This document shows positions 1 through 6,905 of a stretch of 14,040 nucleotides of DNA, in pieces. The DNA comes from Acidobacteriaceae bacterium (GTDB lineage: Bacteria; Acidobacteriota; Vicinamibacteria; Vicinamibacterales; CAVVIG01), in NCBI GenBank assembly GCA_031274845.1, contig JAISPN010000056.1, positions 1 through 14,040 on the forward strand, in the 5' to 3' direction. The notes beneath the pieces were generated by a model, which saw nothing but the letters and a program-made list of their open reading frames with translations, made no database searches and was not told the origin of the DNA. Positions within the stretch are counted from its first letter, which is position 1. Each line of letters opens with the position of its first letter. A program made the translations under genes and the position numbers.

Positions 1-359
1 GCGCTGACATCGAGCGCGATGCGGAATCCCTCGCGCGATGTCTGCGTGAAGGGGCTCGACAACTCCGCGGCCGGCGCGAACGCCGCGCCGTGCAACACGA
101 AATCAAGGCCGCCAAACTCGCGATCGATTGCGGCGCCAAGCTGCCCGATCTGCTCGTCGCTCGCCACATCGCACGGCAGCACGATCGCATGCTCGAGTTG
201 CGCCGCCAGCTCCTTGACGTTTTCCCCGAGCCGCTCGCTCGGGTATGTGAGCACGAGCCGCGCGCCCTGCGCGGCAACGGCCTGAGCCACGGCCCAGGAG
301 ATAGAACGCTTGTTGGCCACGCCAACGATGAGACCGGTTTTGCCTGCGAAATCTGACAT
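1..359 (-). CDS. fabI: Enoyl-[acyl-carrier-protein] reductase (NADH), FabI, N-terminal part only
   Basis: The gene starts at an ATG at 359 and runs off the left edge, so only about 119 residues are visible. FabI reduces the enoyl-ACP double bond in the last step of each fatty-acid elongation round, in the cytoplasm. Seen: an N-terminal Rossmann fold beginning MSDFAGKTGLIVGVANKRSI, the divergent FabI-type cofactor loop (GVANKRSISWAVA, residues 13-25), then LVLTYPSERL, LPCDVASDEQI and LDFVLHGAAFAP, which matches the FabI LVHSIAFAP strand. The catalytic Tyr-x6-Lys lies beyond the window. A weak GGAAAA sits about 9 bases before the ATG. It lies 30 bases downstream of the 264-residue gene on the same strand, so it is probably last or near-last in an argR-argH operon. 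Another short-chain reductase is possible, but the loop and the serine-rich segment favour FabI. Confidence 0.9.
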   Translation of the reverse strand, partial: MSDFAGKTGLIVGVANKRSISWAVAQAVAAQGARLVLTYPSERLGENVKELAAQLEHAIVLPCDVASDEQIGQLGAAIDREFGGLDFVLHGAAFAPAAELSSPFTQTSREGFRIALDVS

Positions 360-389
360 GGGTAATTTTCCGAAAAGGCGCGAGGCGCG

Positions 390-1184
390 CTATCTGGAAC
401 GCTTGTGGCGATGACCGTGACGATCGGGACCGCCGGACCGGCCGTTTGGCGGCCGCTGGCCGCCGCGTGAATCACGCGTATCGCGCGACTGGCCGTAACT
501 GTTCCCCTGCGTTCCTTGCGACGACCGGTTGGCGAAGAACGCATTCCGTTGCTGACGAGTACTGAAACGATTGGCGCGATCGTCGGGTTGTCTGATCGTG
601 AAGTCCGGCGTCTGCCGCGGCGACGATCCTGACGGCTGCCCCTCGATGCGCGGCAACTGCGCGCGAATGAGCCGGCGGTGCACGGGCCCTTCTTCCACGC
701 GCGGCGACTCCCCCTCCTCGCTGTCACCAGCCTGCTCCGACGCGCGCGCGCCAACCACGCTCATCGGCACGTGCATCGAGGCCGCCAGTTCTGATGTAGC
801 GATGTCGGATGGAGACAGATCGGATTCCGGGATGTCCGCGGCTAAAAGATCACGCCCGGAGAGGTCGTGCGCCTCGTCCGGCACCTCTGACAAGACATCT
901 GGCAAAACGTCCGGCAACGTCTCGTGCTCGACCGATTCGACAAGGGGCGGCGCGACCGCGCGCCTGACCATCGCCGCGCCGGGATGGATGCCGATAATGT
1001 CCGTCTTGCGACGCGGACGCGGCACACGCGCGTGCTTGAACTCATGTTCCGCATCGCACGTCGCGCAGCGCGTCTGCCTGACGTCGTTGCCAATCATGGC
1101 CACAACCACATGATTTGTGACGCGCCGCTCGCGCGGACAGTAGTCGTCCAGAGTGTCACCAAGCCGAAGCTGGCGCTGTTGCAT
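390..1184 (-). CDS. Unknown 264-residue protein: N-terminal zinc-ribbon-like module, acidic middle, RG-rich basic tail
   Basis: I do not recognise a named function. The N-terminus (about residues 7-50) is compact and looks conserved: LGDTLDDYCPRERRVTNH, then RCATCDAEHEFKHA. Cys16, Cys40, Cys43 and His24 or His47 could bind one metal ion. Residues about 55-61 are basic (RPRRK). Residues 80-167 are acidic and low in complexity, with short repeats (PDVLPDVLSEV; SDL, SDI and SEL units at 121-133). A short segment, HRRLIRAQLPRIEGQ (169-183), again looks structured. The tail from 185 to 264 is basic, disordered and rich in R, G, Q and S, ending RHGHRHKRSR. Such tails often bind RNA or DNA, which is inference here. 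The start is supported by GGGAG six bases before the ATG. The gene lies between argH (74-base gap) and fabI (30-base gap) on one strand. It is probably cytoplasmic, with no signal peptide or membrane segment. Confidence 0.75.
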   Translation of the reverse strand: MQQRQLRLGDTLDDYCPRERRVTNHVVVAMIGNDVRQTRCATCDAEHEFKHARVPRPRRKTDIIGIHPGAAMVRRAVAPPLVESVEHETLPDVLPDVLSEVPDEAHDLSGRDLLAADIPESDLSPSDIATSELAASMHVPMSVVGARASEQAGDSEEGESPRVEEGPVHRRLIRAQLPRIEGQPSGSSPRQTPDFTIRQPDDRANRFSTRQQRNAFFANRSSQGTQGNSYGQSRDTRDSRGGQRPPNGRSGGPDRHGHRHKRSR

Positions 1185-1226
1185 CTAGCGCTCCCGAAGG
1201 ATCCTCACTGGCGGGAAATGAATGAA

Positions 1227-1245
1227 GACCGCGAAAAACGGGGTC
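1227..1245 (-). terminator. Weak stem-loop after argH, possible attenuating terminator
   Basis: Read on the minus strand, 14 bases past the argH stop, the sequence GACCCCGTTTTTCGCGGTC can fold into a seven-position stem with one C-C mismatch and a T5 loop. It is followed by the moderately T-rich TTCATTCATTT. It may lower read-through from argH into the 264-residue gene. The stem is short and the T tract is interrupted, so this is a weak call made by eye. Confidence 0.3.
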
Positions 1246-1258
1246 ATCTTAACAGAGC

Positions 1259-2647
1259 TCATTTCAGAGTGGCAAGGCCGCCGAGCCACGCGTCGAGTTC
1301 CGCCAGCGCGGCGGAGACGGCCTCTGGCGCGGTCGACTGCGGCGTGCGCTTCGCGGCGACCGACGCATACGGCGTGATGCGCGCGACGATGTCCGTGTCG
1401 AAGAGATCGCTGGCGGCGCGCCACTCGTCCATCGACATCGACTCGAACGACCGATGCTCCGCCACGAGCTTTCGAACGAGCGCGCCGACGATTTCGTGCG
1501 AGCGGCGGAACGGCACGCCGCGTCCGACCAGATAATCCGCCACGTCCGTCGCGAGCAGAAGGCCAGACGCGGCCGCGGCCGCGCGCTCGCGATTGAGCGA
1601 GAGCCCGTCGACCACCGACGCGACCACCGCGAGACACCCGGTCAAGGTGTCTTCCGCGTCGAACACCGCGTGTTTGTCCTCCTGAAGATCCTTGTTGTAC
1701 CCGCTCGGAATCCCTTTCATCGTCGTGAGCAGCGCGAGCAGATCGCCGAGCGCGCGGCCGGTCTTGCCTCGCACGAGCTCGAGCGGGTCGGGATTCTTCT
1801 TCTGCGGCATCATGCTGCTGCCGGTGCTGAGCGCGTCGGAGAACTCGAAGAAGCGGTGCTCGTCGCCGCAGAGGATGATGAGATCCTCCGACAGACGGCT
1901 GAGGTGCACCATGGTCAGCGCCGTGGCGTAGATGAACGTCGCGGCAAAGTCGCGGTCGGACGACGCGTCGATGCTGTTTGCCACGATACGACCAAAACCC
2001 AGACTCGCCGCAAGCGCGTGGACGTCAACGCTGTAGCTCGTGCCGGCAATCGCGCCCGACCCGAGCGTCAGCGCGTTGGCCTCCTCGCGCGCCGCCGCAA
2101 GACGCGCGTAGTCACGGCGCAATGGCGCCGCGTGCGCCAGAAGAAAGTGCGCCACGAGCACCGGCTGCGCGGGACGGAAATGCGTGTACGACGGCATCAA
2201 GCCGTCGCCCGCCGCGCGCGCCTGACCAACGAGCGCGCGGATCACCTTGGCGACCGCCGCCTGCAACGCCGGAATCCGGCGACGCAGATACAAGCGGAGA
2301 TCGAGCGAGACCTGCTCGTTGCGCGAGCGTCCGGTGTGCAGCCGCTTGCCGGCATCGCCAAGCCGCTCGACGAGCAGACGCTCGACGAAACTGTGGACAT
2401 CCTCGTCGGCGCCATCGACGAACGCCGGATCGCGGCGGCCCTTCTCCAGAATCTCCTGGAGCGCCGCGTCGATCGCGGTTGCCTCGGCGGGCGTCAGCAC
2501 GCCCGCGCGTTCAAGCGCGCGCGCCCACGCCAGACTCCCCGTCACATCGTCTTCAAACAGGCGGCGATCGAAGCCGAAGGAAGAACCCCACTCGAATGCC
2601 GCCGCATCGGGCGCCGCATCGAACCGTCCAGACCACAGTGTTGTCAT
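1259..2647 (-). CDS. argH: Argininosuccinate lyase (ArgH)
   Basis: It cleaves argininosuccinate to arginine and fumarate, the last step of arginine synthesis, as a cytoplasmic homotetramer. The 462-residue length is normal for the family. Seen: the N-terminal MTTLWSGRF; DEDVHSFVE (81-89); HTGRSRNEQ (104-112); YTHFRPAQP (154-162), holding the conserved Thr-His; and the fumarase/lyase signature GSSMMPQKKNPD (276-287), with the catalytic serine at 277 or 278. The usual THLQ is THFR here, a mild variation. The ATG at 2647 has no clear Shine-Dalgarno sequence. The gene lies 48 bases downstream of argR on the same strand, so the two are probably co-transcribed and self-regulated by ArgR. The other arg genes diverge on the opposite strand. 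Confidence 0.97.
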   Translation of the reverse strand: MTTLWSGRFDAAPDAAAFEWGSSFGFDRRLFEDDVTGSLAWARALERAGVLTPAEATAIDAALQEILEKGRRDPAFVDGADEDVHSFVERLLVERLGDAGKRLHTGRSRNEQVSLDLRLYLRRRIPALQAAVAKVIRALVGQARAAGDGLMPSYTHFRPAQPVLVAHFLLAHAAPLRRDYARLAAAREEANALTLGSGAIAGTSYSVDVHALAASLGFGRIVANSIDASSDRDFAATFIYATALTMVHLSRLSEDLIILCGDEHRFFEFSDALSTGSSMMPQKKNPDPLELVRGKTGRALGDLLALLTTMKGIPSGYNKDLQEDKHAVFDAEDTLTGCLAVVASVVDGLSLNRERAAAAASGLLLATDVADYLVGRGVPFRRSHEIVGALVRKLVAEHRSFESMSMDEWRAASDLFDTDIVARITPYASVAAKRTPQSTAPEAVSAALAELDAWLGGLATLK

Positions 2648-2695
2648 CGGTATCTTGTCGTGTGTAGAAACTGCATTACGCCTGGACCACGCACG

Positions 2696-3148
2696 CTACA
2701 GACCGGCGTACGCACCGAGGCGGCGCGCGAAGGAGGCGGCGCGCCGTCCATCCTTCGTGATGATGAGAATCGTATCGTCACCGGCAATCGTGCCGATGGC
2801 TTCAGGAAGCCGCGCCCGATCGATGGCCGCGGCGAGCGGCTGCGCTTGCCCGGCTCCGGTCCGGACGACCACCATCTGCTCGACACGATCGATTCGGCGC
2901 AGAAACTCCGACGCCGCATGTTCGAGCGCCGTGAGCACGGTGGCTGGCGCCTGCACATCCGCGCCTGACCGCTGATAGGCGCCGTCGCCGGAGCGCTTGA
3001 CCAGACCGAGCGCCTTGATATCGCGCGAGATCGTCGCCTGCGTCGCTTCGAACCCGGCGTCGAGCAGACGCTGACGCAACTGCTCCTGACTGGTGAGCGG
3101 CTCGGCCTCGATGAGATCGAGGATGATATGTTGACGACGGGATTTCAT
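2696..3148 (-). CDS. argR: Arginine repressor ArgR
   Basis: An arginine-sensing hexameric DNA-binding regulator that binds ARG boxes upstream of arg genes. At 150 residues it has the normal length. Seen: an N-terminal winged helix-turn-helix (residues 1-60) with SQEQLRQRLLDAGFEATQ and the recognition helix ATISRDIKALGLVK, where Ser41 and Arg42 match the E. coli DNA-contacting pair. A linker follows, then a C-terminal oligomerisation and arginine-binding domain (about 75-150) with the diagnostic GTIAGDDTILII (119-130), whose Asp124-Asp125 bind arginine. The start at 3148 gives the usual N-terminus, although no Shine-Dalgarno sequence is visible. It leads the argR-argH unit and diverges from argC. 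The shared 145-base gap holds ARG-box-like sites, so autoregulation together with repression of argCBDAJF is likely. Confidence 0.96.
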   Translation of the reverse strand: MKSRRQHIILDLIEAEPLTSQEQLRQRLLDAGFEATQATISRDIKALGLVKRSGDGAYQRSGADVQAPATVLTALEHAASEFLRRIDRVEQMVVVRTGAGQAQPLAAAIDRARLPEAIGTIAGDDTILIITKDGRRAASFARRLGAYAGL

Positions 3149-3239
3149 GGTGCCACGTGGCGGCGGTTCACCACGGTGTGTGCCGCCTCAAATCGCCGGC
3201 CAAGAATACACCAATCCTTGCATAACTTCGAAATGTTTA

Positions 3240-3253
3240 TACATCGATTTTCA
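3240..3253 (-). promoter_or_regulatory. Candidate ARG box near the argR promoter
   Basis: On the minus strand the sequence is TGAAAATCGATGTA. Against the 14-base core of the general ARG box (TGAAT, four AT-rich bases, ATTCA) it matches about 7 of 10 informative positions. It touches the possible argR -10 (TATAAA, plus 3236-3241), so it would suit autorepression. This was judged by eye without a weight matrix. Confidence 0.35.
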
Positions 3254-3282
3254 TTGATCGAAGTGCCGTGGATTTGTATAGT
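3254..3282 (+). promoter_or_regulatory. argC operon promoter (sigma70-like)
   Basis: TTGATC at 3254-3259 (4 of 6 to TTGACA) and TATAGT at 3277-3282 (5 of 6 to TATAAT) are separated by exactly 17 bases. Transcription would begin near 3289-3290, only four or five bases before the ATG at 3294. The -10 lies inside a candidate ARG box, the usual layout for repression by ArgR. Confidence 0.65.
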
Positions 3283-3288
3283 TATGCT
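3275..3288 (+). promoter_or_regulatory. Candidate ARG box 1, over the argC -10
   Basis: TGTATAGTTATGCT fits TGAAT-N4-ATTCA at about 7 of 10 core positions and contains the near-palindrome GTATAGTTATGC. It covers the argC -10 (3277-3282). Bound ArgR would block RNA polymerase. Flanks are T-rich, as in known ARG boxes. Confidence 0.5.
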
Positions 3289-3293
3289 TTTCC

Positions 3294-4343
3294 ATGCATA
3301 CGGATTTTCGAACCGTGCAACAGCCGTCCCCACAAACGCGTAAACAGGCGGACGGCGCGCGGGCGCGTGTCGCCGTGGTCGGCGCGACCGGCTACACCGG
3401 GCAGGAACTAATCCGCCTGCTGGCGCGGCACCCGAGCGTCACCATTACCGCGGCCACGGTCTCCGGCACCGGACCGGCGCGGACGCTGCCGGCGCTTCGT
3501 CACATCTGGGACGGCACGCTCACGCCGCTTGATGTCGACGCGCTCGTGGCAACGACCGACCTCGTCTTTCTGGCGCTGCCCGATACCGCGGCCGCCGAGA
3601 TTGCGCCGCGTCTCATGGCCGCTGGCGTGCGCGTCATCGATCTCTCGGGCGCATTCCGCATACAGGATGCCGCCTCGCGGAACCGGTGGTACCCGGAGAC
3701 GCACGATCTCCCGTCAGGGCTCGTCTACGGACTCACGGAGTGGAATCGCGACGCCATTGCTGGCGCGCGCATGGTCGCCAATCCGGGCTGCTACCCCACG
3801 GCGTCGCTTCTCGCGATCAAGCCGCTCATCAACGCCGGGCTCATTCTGCCGGAGAGCGACCTCATCATCGACGCCAAGTCGGGCGTCTCCGGCGCGGGCA
3901 AGACGCCGAGCGAGCGGACGCACTTCTCCGAAGTCCACGGCAGCATGTCGGCCTACGGCGTCATGGGGCATCGCCACGGCGCCGAAATCATGCAGGGCGC
4001 GGGACGCGATGTCCTGTTCACGCCGCATCTGGTGCCGCTCGATCGCGGGATCTTCGCGACGATCTACGTTCGCGTCGCGCCCGGCACGACCGAAGCGACA
4101 CTTGGCGACGCCTACGAACGTGTCTACGCGCACGAGCCGTTCGTCCGTCTTGCTGGCGCGGCGCTTCCTGAAATCAAGCACGTCGCGCATACGAACTTCT
4201 GCGACATCGGCTGGCGTGTCGATGCCTCCGGACGCGCGATTCTCGTCTCGGTCATCGACAACCTGGTGAAGGGCGCGTCGGGACAAGCCGTGCAAAACAT
4301 GAACGTCATGATCGGCGCGCAGGAAACCGCGGGGCTCCTGTGA
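3294..4343 (+). CDS. argC: N-acetyl-gamma-glutamyl-phosphate reductase (ArgC)
   Basis: It reduces N-acetylglutamyl phosphate to the semialdehyde with NADPH, the third step of the acetylated ornithine pathway. The 349 residues are normal for the family. Seen: the dinucleotide-binding loop VAVVGATGYTGQE (26-38), DLSGAFR (116-122), the active-site cysteine in ANPGCYPTA (Cys166) and the catalytic histidine region VMGHRHGAEI (His226/His228). The first 24 residues precede the fold and are polar. The ATG at 3294 has no Shine-Dalgarno sequence and lies four or five bases from the predicted transcript start. An in-frame GTG at 3315, ten bases after a weak CGGA, is an alternative start that would shorten the protein by seven residues. 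It is first gene of the operon, and its stop overlaps the argB start (GTGA). Confidence 0.96.
   Translation: MHTDFRTVQQPSPQTRKQADGARARVAVVGATGYTGQELIRLLARHPSVTITAATVSGTGPARTLPALRHIWDGTLTPLDVDALVATTDLVFLALPDTAAAEIAPRLMAAGVRVIDLSGAFRIQDAASRNRWYPETHDLPSGLVYGLTEWNRDAIAGARMVANPGCYPTASLLAIKPLINAGLILPESDLIIDAKSGVSGAGKTPSERTHFSEVHGSMSAYGVMGHRHGAEIMQGAGRDVLFTPHLVPLDRGIFATIYVRVAPGTTEATLGDAYERVYAHEPFVRLAGAALPEIKHVAHTNFCDIGWRVDASGRAILVSVIDNLVKGASGQAVQNMNVMIGAQETAGLL
3295..3308 (+). promoter_or_regulatory. Candidate ARG box 2, over the argC start
   Basis: TGCATACGGATTTT fits the ARG core at about 7 of 10 positions. Its centre is 20 bases from that of box 1, close to the 20-21 base centre spacing of paired ARG boxes in enterobacteria, where an ArgR hexamer binds both. 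It overlaps the ATG at 3294 and the first argC codons, so coding constraint may explain part of the match. Confidence 0.4.
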
Positions 4344-5182
4344 CGCGGCCGCTCGTGGTCAAGTTCGGCGGCGAACTTCTCGAAGAGCCGTCTCGCCTCT
4401 CGGTCGTCGTCAACGCGCTCCGGCGCATCGCCGGGAGCGGCGTGCCGCTGGCGGTGGTCCACGGCGGCGGCAAGGAAATCGACGCGGGGCTGAAGGTCGC
4501 CGGTATTCCCAAGCGGCAGATCGAAGGGCTGCGCATCACCGATGCCGCCACGCTCGATGTTGTCGTCAGCGTGCTCGGCGGCGCGATCAATACCCGGCTG
4601 GTGGCCGCGCTCAACCACGCAGGCGTCAACGCGGTGGGGCTCACAGGCGCGGACGCGCGATGCGGTCTTGTTGAACCGGCGCCGCCGCACCGGACGGTCG
4701 ACGGCCAGACGATCGATCTGGAACGGGTCGGCGTGCCAGCCGCATCCGCCGATCCGGCGCTCGTGGCAATGCTTGCTGGCCACAACTACGTGCCGGTTAT
4801 CGCCTGCATCGGACTGGGCGCCGACGGTCAGTTGTACAACGTCAACGCCGATACATTTGCAGGACATCTGGCCGCGCGGCTTGGCGCCGCTCGTCTGGTG
4901 ATTGCCGGCACGACGGCGGGCGTGCTCGACGAGAAAGGCGCGACGGTTCCGCTGCTCGATCCGGCAGGGATGGAATCGTTGATTGCCGGCGGCACCGCCA
5001 CGGCGGGCATGATTGCAAAGCTGCGCTCGTGTCAGGATGCGCTCGCGCGCGGCGTGGACAGCGTGGTCATCGTCGATGGACGCGATGAGGCCTCGCTTGC
5101 CGCCGCGGCGAATGATGCCGCGACAGCGCGCGCGACAACGCTTGCCGCTCACGCAGTACACACCCAGGGAGTGAACAGATGA
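4340..5182 (+). CDS. argB: N-acetylglutamate kinase (ArgB)
   Basis: It phosphorylates N-acetylglutamate with ATP, the second pathway step. At 280 residues it is an amino-acid-kinase fold protein. Seen: LVVKFGGELL with Lys8 and the glycines for phosphate binding, HGGGKEID (41-48), GLRITD (63-68) with the substrate-binding Arg65, YNVNAD (166-171) with catalytic-site Asn and Asp, and GMIAKL with Lys227. The GTG start overlaps the argC stop by four bases, so translation is probably coupled. The fold begins almost at residue 1. The N-terminal helix that builds the hexamer in arginine-inhibited kinases is absent, as in the E. coli type, so feedback inhibition by that mechanism is not expected (inference). 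The C-terminus is slightly extended and alanine-rich (about 251-280). Confidence 0.96.
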   Translation: MTRPLVVKFGGELLEEPSRLSVVVNALRRIAGSGVPLAVVHGGGKEIDAGLKVAGIPKRQIEGLRITDAATLDVVVSVLGGAINTRLVAALNHAGVNAVGLTGADARCGLVEPAPPHRTVDGQTIDLERVGVPAASADPALVAMLAGHNYVPVIACIGLGADGQLYNVNADTFAGHLAARLGAARLVIAGTTAGVLDEKGATVPLLDPAGMESLIAGGTATAGMIAKLRSCQDALARGVDSVVIVDGRDEASLAAAANDAATARATTLAAHAVHTQGVNR

Positions 5183-6384
5183 TGGACGCCGTACAAAACC
5201 TCGAAGCACAGTGCGTGTTGCAAACGTACCGGCGCAATCCGGTGACGTTGGTACGCGGCGAGGGCGTCCGTCTGTTCGACGCCAACGGACGCGAGTACCT
5301 CGACCTGCTGTCGGGCATCGGCGTCGCCTCACTCGGCCACGGACATCCGGGGCTCGCGGCGGCGATTGCCGATCAGGCGCGGACGCTGCTGCACACGTCG
5401 AACCTGTTCTTCCATCCGCTGCAAGGCCAGCTCGCAGAGCGGCTCGTCGCGATGTCTGGTTTCGACCGCGCCTTCTTCTGCAACAGCGGCGCGGAAGCCA
5501 TCGAAGCGTGTCTCAAGTTCGCGCGCCGGTATTGGTACACGCTGGGCGAAACGCGGTCCGAGATCATCGCGTTTGAAGAATCGTTCCACGGCCGGACGAT
5601 GGGCGCGCTGTCAGTCACCTCCGACGAGCACTATCGCGCGCCGTTCGAACCGCTGCTCGGTCCCGTGCGATGGCTGCCCACGGACGATCCCGCGGCGGTT
5701 GCCGCCGCCATCACGCGCAACACCGCGGCCGTCATCATCGAGCCCATTCAGGGTGAAGGCGGCATCCGGCCGATTTCGCCGGCGCTTGCCGCCGCGATCA
5801 ACGACGCGTGCGCAAAGACCGGCACGCTCGTCATCGCCGACGAAGTGCAGTGCGGTCTGGGGCGGACAGGTCACGCGTTCTACGCGCCGGTCATCGGCTT
5901 ACGTCCCGATCTGATGGCGCTCGGCAAGGCGCTCGGCGCGGGCGTGCCTGTTGGCGCGACGCTCATCAACAACAAGGTCGCGGCGAAGATCTCCTACGGC
6001 GATCATGGGACGACGTATGGAGGGAATCTGCTGGCGTGCCGGGCGGCGCTCTGTTTCCTCGACGAACTGAACGGCGGGCTTCTGGAGCACGTCGCGCGCA
6101 CCGGCCGTCACTTCGAGCAGCGGCTCCGCGCGATTGCCGCCGCGCAGCCGCTCGTGAAGGAAGTGCGCGGCATCGGCCTCATGTGGGGTCTCGATCTCAC
6201 GATCGATGCGGCGCCTGTCGTCCCCGCCGCGCTCGCGCGCAACCTCATCGTCAACCGGACGGCCGATACGGTCGTGCGGTTGCTGCCACCGCTGGTCATC
6301 ACCGAAGCAGACATCGACGAAGCCTTGAATCGCCTCGAAGCGGCGTTGCGTGATGTTGCCGCGAAGGGAGGGCCGGGCGCATGA
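5179..6384 (+). CDS. argD: Acetylornithine aminotransferase (ArgD)
   Basis: A class III PLP-dependent transaminase that converts N-acetylglutamate semialdehyde plus glutamate to N-acetylornithine; in some bacteria it also serves in lysine synthesis. The 401 residues are normal. Seen: SGIGVASLGHGHP (45-57), FFCNSGAEAIEA (99-110), the SFHGRTMGALS segment (135-145) binding the PLP ring, IIEPIQGEGG (187-196), ADEVQCGLGRTG with Asp221 facing the PLP nitrogen, LGKALGAG with the Schiff-base Lys250, and GTTYGGN. The start is ATG 5179, overlapping the argB stop (ATGA) and preceded by AGGGAG with a seven-base gap; a second ATG follows directly at 5182. Ornithine or 4-aminobutyrate transaminases share the fold, but the position between argB and argA makes ArgD by far the best call. 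Confidence 0.95.
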   Translation: MMDAVQNLEAQCVLQTYRRNPVTLVRGEGVRLFDANGREYLDLLSGIGVASLGHGHPGLAAAIADQARTLLHTSNLFFHPLQGQLAERLVAMSGFDRAFFCNSGAEAIEACLKFARRYWYTLGETRSEIIAFEESFHGRTMGALSVTSDEHYRAPFEPLLGPVRWLPTDDPAAVAAAITRNTAAVIIEPIQGEGGIRPISPALAAAINDACAKTGTLVIADEVQCGLGRTGHAFYAPVIGLRPDLMALGKALGAGVPVGATLINNKVAAKISYGDHGTTYGGNLLACRAALCFLDELNGGLLEHVARTGRHFEQRLRAIAAAQPLVKEVRGIGLMWGLDLTIDAAPVVPAALARNLIVNRTADTVVRLLPPLVITEADIDEALNRLEAALRDVAAKGGPGA

Positions 6385-6905
6385 GCCGCACTCCTCGAAT
6401 CACGCTACGGCCAGCAACGGCTGCTGACGCGCGCAAGATCCACGCGCTCATCGTGGCCCACCAGGAAGAAGGGCGTCTGCTGCCTCGCATCCTGGCCGAG
6501 GTCGAAGCGCGCGCGGAACGCTTTCTCGTCGCCGTCAAGGGACGCGCGATTGTCGGCTGCGTGGAGCTTGCGCCGCTCAGCCCGCACATCGCCGAAGTCC
6601 GCTCGCTGGTTGTCGACCGCACGGCTCGTCACCACCGCGTAGGCGTCCGGCTCGTCGAAGCACTGCGCCTCTGCGCGCGCCGCGAGGGATACGATACGCT
6701 GTGCGCGTTTACGCACGCGCCCGGCTACTTCTCGTCGATGGGGTTCTTGGTCGTGCCGCACCAGCGGATCCCGGAGAAAATCGCCACCGACTGCCGCGCC
6801 TGCTCGCAGTTCCAGCAGTGCGGTCAGTACGCGATGATGTTGCCGCTCGACGCTCACATCGAACGGCACGCGCACCACACCATTCCACTCGTCCTTCACA
6901 CATGA
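6381..6905 (+). CDS. argA: N-acetylglutamate synthase, short GNAT-only form (ArgA-like)
   Basis: It probably acetylates glutamate with acetyl-CoA, the first pathway step. The 174 residues form a single GNAT domain without the kinase-like regulatory half of E. coli ArgA. Seen: ITLRPATAADARKIHALI (7-24), GRLLPRI, VGCVELAPLSPHIAEVRSLVV (58-78), then a typical short-NAGS C-terminus: FTHAPGYFSSMGF (110-122), PEKIATDC (131-138), CxxCxxFxxC (Cys138, Cys141, Cys147) and QYAMML. The acetyl-CoA phosphate loop, usually Q/R-x-x-G-x-G/A, reads RHHRVG (83-88), with Arg where the first Gly should be. ATGA overlaps link it to argD before and argJ after, and AGGGAGG precedes the start. Another GNAT activity cannot be excluded, but the PEKI-DCxxC end and the position argue for ArgA. 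Confidence 0.88.
   Translation: MSRTPRITLRPATAADARKIHALIVAHQEEGRLLPRILAEVEARAERFLVAVKGRAIVGCVELAPLSPHIAEVRSLVVDRTARHHRVGVRLVEALRLCARREGYDTLCAFTHAPGYFSSMGFLVVPHQRIPEKIATDCRACSQFQQCGQYAMMLPLDAHIERHAHHTIPLVLHT

Larger units (their letters stand above)
3149..3293. promoter_or_regulatory. Divergent argR / argC control region
   Basis: This gap separates the argR-argH unit (minus) from argCBDAJF (plus). The part from about 3200 to 3300 is clearly more AT-rich than the surrounding genes. It contains TGCATAA at 3219-3225 and TTATACA at 3237-3243, TTGTATA at 3274-3280 and TTATGC at 3282-3287, all resembling ARG-box half-sites. For argR, a TATAAA on the minus strand (plus 3236-3241) could be a -10, but no good -35 lies 16-18 bases upstream of it. 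No small ORF or arginine-rich leader peptide is evident. Confidence 0.7.

Noticed and set aside
1454..2968. 504-codon open frame on the plus strand, antisense to argH and argR
   Set aside because: It is very rich in Arg, His and Glu with no fold or motif, and lies opposite two well-identified genes. This is a typical shadow of high-GC coding DNA.
4124..5332. 402-codon minus-strand open frame opposite argC, argB and argD
   Set aside because: It crosses three overlapping, clearly coding genes and has shadow-type composition.
6701..6901. Upstream extension of argJ by 67 codons
   Set aside because: It lies wholly inside argA in another frame. The ATG at 6902 overlaps the argA stop and gives the standard ArgJ N-terminus.
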